Assembly (NCBI GenBank): GCA_001606155.1
Contig: LODT01000022.1
Span: 186,001-250,000, forward strand
Source of the DNA: Tieghemostelium lacteum
Taxonomy: Eukaryota > Evosea > Eumycetozoa > Dictyosteliales > Raperosteliaceae
Length of the DNA stretch: 64,000 bases
Direction: 5' to 3'
Part shown: piece after piece, positions 60,566 to 64,000 of the stretch
How the letters are laid out: each line of letters begins with the position of its first letter
Position numbering within the stretch: the first letter of the stretch is position 1
Made by a program: the position numbers and the translations under genes
Notes under the pieces: model-generated
The model's database searches: none
What the model saw: only the letters and a program-made list of their open reading frames with translations
Told to the model about the DNA's origin: nothing

Positions 60566-63299
60566 ATGAATTCATTGATATCAAATATTAGTAGTATGCT
60601 CAGTACAGGAGATACTAATGGTACAGGTGGTCAACAACAACAGCAACAACAAATACAACAACAACAACAACAATTAAAAGACCAGACATCGAACCAACAG
60701 CAAGCACAATTACTAAAACCCAAGTTAAAGTATAAACATTGGTGTGGGCAAGTGGATAAGAAATGTACAGTTATTCAAGGTCTGTTACCGACACTTGACA
60801 GTTCACTATCGAGTACCGATGATAAAAAGAAAGAGAAATCCACATCGTCATTACAAAAGATTAATATTCACTTTCAAGACCTTATCAATCTCTTGGAGAC
60901 TACTGTCTACAAACCATCGAATAAATCACCAATGGAGAATGGTGGAAACTCTGTTGAAAATGTAAATAAAAACAATAGTCAATCAACCACCTCCACTGCC
61001 ATTGCACAGCCACCTTCATCCCCTATACTCTACCAATCGACCCTCTCCAATAGCTCTGATAACGCTATTGTAAACAACACAACTACACCTATAGACATTC
61101 AGTCACCTAATAACAATAACAACACTAGTAGTAAGGGTAATAGTAATGTTAGTGTATCTACATCACCAATGTCACCTATGTCACCTAATAGTACTTCTTC
61201 AAGTTTAATGAATAACAGTAGTCAAAAGAACACTAGAATCATAACTGCCAATTGTCGAGATAGCATGTTGTCATTGTGGTCTTCTATACTACATTTTTTA
61301 GAAAAGTTTTATAAGGTTGACAAAGACTTTTCTCTCTTTTATCACTGTATATTATTAATTTGTAAAAGAAAAGAATATGATAGTTCTCAAGTTCAAATTG
61401 ATCCCATCACTTTTAAACCATGGTCAAAAGCCTCAACTGACACTCTATCCAAGTACAAAGATAAACTCTACAAGACCTATTACTTTATAGCCATGTCCAT
61501 TTCAAATAATAACTATCTATCTATTCCTCTAGTAAATTTTAGCTCAAAAGTATGTTTTATTATAATTCTACTCTAACATTCAATGAATTTTTAAAACACT
61601 AACACACAATCTCTATTTCTATTAATAGTTTTTAGCATTGGCTTACTTTAGAATTCCAAAAATTGCCAAATTAATTATTGAATCTTTAACACCTCCAGAA
61701 ACTGAGATTAAAGATATTGTATCTTATTATCCAACACCACCAAATTGTATGTTATAATAATTGAAATTTCTAGTAAAGAGAATTATTTTAATATTTACAT
61801 AATAATATTTAGTAAAACACCTTAGTATTATAGGAGAAAGACCAGATAAATCACCATTTCATTCTATATTAATGCAAATACCAGATAACTTTTCATTAGA
61901 TACTATTAGTCAGGGATGGGTTGATAATTTAGCTAGAAAAGAAATGACATTTTTTATATTCTTTAAAGAGTGGTTTAATAATTGCAGAGCAGATTCTTTA
62001 GATATTCGAACTGTACCTGGATTCTATCCAATAACCTATGCATTACTACACGAACTAAAGACAAGAGACCAATGCTCACCACCACTGACTAAACCAACAC
62101 CCAGTATGGAAGCACAGTTTACACTGATTCAGTGTTGTAAACAAGATGTCATTATAGACACTATGGTCAAGGTTATATTCTTGAAGACTTGTGTATTCGA
62201 TTTGGCTGCTATTTCTAGTACTTTGGGTCTGGTGGAAGTGTGGTTGAAGGAATTTGGTGTGCTTCCAGAGACTTTTGATATACAATTCTTTTGTGAGGGT
62301 ATAGAGTCAATCATAGCTGCTGATCATCACCAAGTACTGTTGAGAGCACTTCAAATGATTTATAACTGTTCTGACTGTTTCCAAGGTAATAACAGAAAGG
62401 TTCTGTTCCAGGACTTGTTGTTGAATAAGTATTTTTACCATTTGTTCCTGCACTGGGACCAACCAATTAGAAATGCATATCATCATCTACTGCTATACAG
62501 AATGGTGAGAATTAAGAGATCTATTCTCTATGAATCTGGTTTCTCAATTGGAGAATACAGTAAACTTACACATAACAATACAACACCAGTAACCAAACAT
62601 ACTCTATCACCTACAAAGTTTATCGAAGGAAAAGGTTCTGATCACAGTTATTCTTCATCTTCACGTCTAACTACCTCCACTACATCCTCAATTAAACCAA
62701 AGTCGCCTAGAGGACCTCCACCACCTTCTAATCCTCAACCCATAGCATCTAATAGTCAACACCAGCAACAACAGCTCTCAACATCACCCCCATCTTCAAA
62801 TACAACTAAAAAAGTACCTCCACCACTTCCACCTAGAAACTTTTTAAATAGTAGTGGTGGTGCATCTCCAACTGAAAATGGAATTGATGGTCAAGATCAA
62901 GAAATATCAGATATTACTGAGGATCTTAATACTACATCTTTAGATGATAAATCACATGAACAACAAACACAGAATAGTGTCAATAGACAAGAACAGACCA
63001 GATCCAAAGTTATTATTCCAGCATCTTTGGAGAAGTTTAGTAAAGATTTTCAGATTGATGTTGAATTGTTTTTAGAGATTGAAATTTACATTAAGAAGGT
63101 ATCAGATCAATTTAGACAACCTGAACTGAAACATCACGAATCTAGATTAAGCCATTATGTAGCATCTTCACTCAGTGAATTTAAGACGTATATTGCACAT
63201 AATAATCAAGTTGATGTAACTCCACCAAAAATCATTCCTCTAATGTTTGCAAATTCACCTCTGAATCTTGCAAATATAAATGCTAATTTTAGAGATTAA
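60566..63299 (+). CDS. DUF1765-like helical protein
   Basis: Three exons, 60566-61549, 61629-61746 and 61813-63299, with GT-AG introns of 79 and 66 bases, join in frame to give 862 residues. The N-terminus is Gln-rich. A helical core from about 220 to 590 contains RDSMLSLWSSILHFLEKFY, WFNNCRADSLDIR and the block GIESIIAADHHQVLLRALQMIYN, FQGNNRKVLFQDLLLNKYF, HLFLHWDQPIRNAYHHLLLY. The last block is the hallmark of the DUF1765 family of fungi and amoebae, whose molecular role is not established. A Pro-rich region (KKVPPPLPPRNF, an SH3-type ligand) and a short C-terminal helical part follow. No membrane segment. Confidence 0.7.
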
Positions 63300-63594
63300 T
63301 TTATATATTAAACATAAATCTATTCCCCCTCTCCTCATCCTCTTCTTTCAATTAACTAGTCAATAACCCACAACAATACAATATAAACATTTACCATTAC
63401 ATTAACTACCATTACAATATTAATAATAAACAACACAATTATAATTTGATGTACTTTTTAAAGTAAAACAATAAGATCTGATAAACATAACCCCAATTGA
63501 AAATAAATTTAAATTCATTTCTCTTTCTCTCCATATAATTGTCAACATGTTGAATATTTCTATGCGGTTTTATATTGTATTTTCATTTTTATTG
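63300..63594. other. Intergenic, nothing recognised
   Basis: Convergent 3' region between the DUF1765-like gene and the selenoprotein gene. AT-rich without open frames or obvious RNA genes. Confidence 0.6.
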
Positions 63595-63667
63595 AGTGTA
63601 TAAGATATCAAGTGTATCAAGACATAATAAATCATGTTTAGTTGATATACTGTCATTACTATTCACT
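63595..63667 (-). promoter_or_regulatory. SECIS element (form 2) in the 3' UTR of the selenoprotein gene
   Basis: On the minus strand, 27 bases after the stop codon, a hairpin has every SECIS part. Helix I pairs AGTGAATAG with TATACACT. The core is ATGA on the 5' side (63653-63656) and TGAT on the 3' side (63607-63610), allowing the tandem G.A pairs. Helix II is ten pairs with one A.C mismatch (AGTATATCAA with TTGATACACT). An internal bulge with the conserved AA (CTAA) follows, then a four-pair mini-stem ACAT/ATGT and an eight-base apical loop. The SECIS recruits SBP2 and EFsec so that UGA is read as selenocysteine. Confidence 0.85.
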
Positions 63668-63693
63668 TTATAAAAAGTAGGGTCTGTGCTTGT

Positions 63694-64000
63694 TTATAAA
63701 TTATTTTCCTTTAAGTATTCTTCAAGGTTTTCAGTTTTCCAACTATCAATACTTAAGGTTTCTTCTTTTCCTTCATTGTCTTTGAGAACGAGTTTAGGGT
63801 TGGATCCTGATTCATACTATATTAAATAAACATTCTCTACATGTTAATACTCTATAATTATCTATACTAATCAACTAAAATACAAACTCTAACAGATAAT
63901 TTCTTATAATCTCCAGATTTCTTATCAATAAACTCTTTAATGTGAGGAAAAGCACCTAAACGTCATTTGCAAATGACTAATTCAGCACCTATTAAAACCT
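63694..64000 (-). CDS. SELENOF: Selenoprotein F (Sep15)-like, C-terminal part, cut by window edge
   Basis: Two exons are visible: 64000-63888 (continuing outside) and 63816-63694, joined by an intron of 71 bases (GTTTGT...ATAG). The frame reads IGAELVICK, TGA, RLGAFPHIKEFIDKK, then KLSVRYESGSNPKLVL, LSIDSWKTENLEEYLKENNL and TAA. This matches human SELENOF (VCGUKLGRFPQVQAFV, IKYVRGSDPVLKL, LSILKWNTDSVEEFL). The in-frame TGA (63963-63965) sits exactly at the selenocysteine of the C-x-U redox motif. The thioredoxin-like domain works in the ER with UDP-glucose:glycoprotein glucosyltransferase in quality control. A SECIS lies downstream. The N-terminal signal and Cys-rich domain lie beyond the window. 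A plain ORF scan truncates or misses this gene. Confidence 0.88.

Noticed and set aside
63963-63965. TGA as a true stop or pseudogene lesion
   Set aside because: It sits at the family selenocysteine position, similarity continues downstream and a SECIS follows the real stop.
1-64000. CRISPR arrays, LTR or other retroelements, rRNA genes and tRNA genes
   Set aside because: No spaced direct repeats, reverse transcriptase motifs, rRNA-like sequence or tRNA A/B boxes with a cloverleaf were found by eye on either strand.

Overview
The window looks like nuclear DNA of a dictyostelid social amoeba. It is AT-rich, and intergenic DNA is dominated by A and T runs. Introns are short (about 50-120 bases), GT-AG and AT-rich. 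Coding regions carry in-frame Asn, Gln and Ser homopolymers. Several genes are typical of the group: an IPT/TIG surface protein, FG-GAP and Cys-rich secreted proteins, and a large lineage-specific F-box/LRR-like family. The base composition seems less extreme than in D. discoideum, so another dictyostelid genus is likely; I cannot name the species.

Layout. Bases 1-11174 hold an array, all on the minus strand, of F-box/LRR-like paralogues. It contains two copies of a three-gene block (A-B-C). Copy 1 is cut by the window edge, has a decayed PiggyBac-type DNA transposon between A' and B', and keeps only a stub of C. In copy 2, gene C is broken by a frameshift. A divergent paralogue (D) follows. 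Bases 12231-26169 carry conserved genes: a WDR59-like GATOR2 subunit, a MUS81-like structure-specific nuclease, a tail-anchored coiled-coil protein, a membrane-linked protein kinase with an in-frame stop, and a mitochondrial carrier of the oxoglutarate/dicarboxylate/UCP branch. Bases 26198-37212 hold three more F-box/LRR-like paralogues (E, F, G), a secreted FG-GAP propeller protein, and an intact-looking 2.9-kb two-gene DNA transposon.

Bases 37301-44203 hold an unrecognised small protein, a voltage-gated proton channel (Hv1 type), an IPT/TIG type I membrane protein, a GT49 (LARGE-like) glycosyltransferase and EMC6. Bases 44653-63299 hold three large genes: an EP400-like NuA4/TIP60 scaffold whose SNF2 ATPase motifs look degenerate, a USP9X-like deubiquitinase whose two upstream exons I could join, and a DUF1765-like protein. 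The right edge cuts a selenoprotein F (Sep15) gene. It has an in-frame TGA in a C-x-U motif and a well-formed form-2 SECIS hairpin downstream of its stop.

The most notable items are the transposon (47-bp inverted repeats matching at 45 positions, TTAA target duplication, a DDE_Tnp_4-type transposase plus a divergently transcribed SR-tailed protein, inserted exactly at a host stop codon without destroying it), the selenoprotein with its SECIS, the degenerate EP400 ATPase and the A-B-C block duplication. All family calls come from motif recognition by eye; no database search was run.
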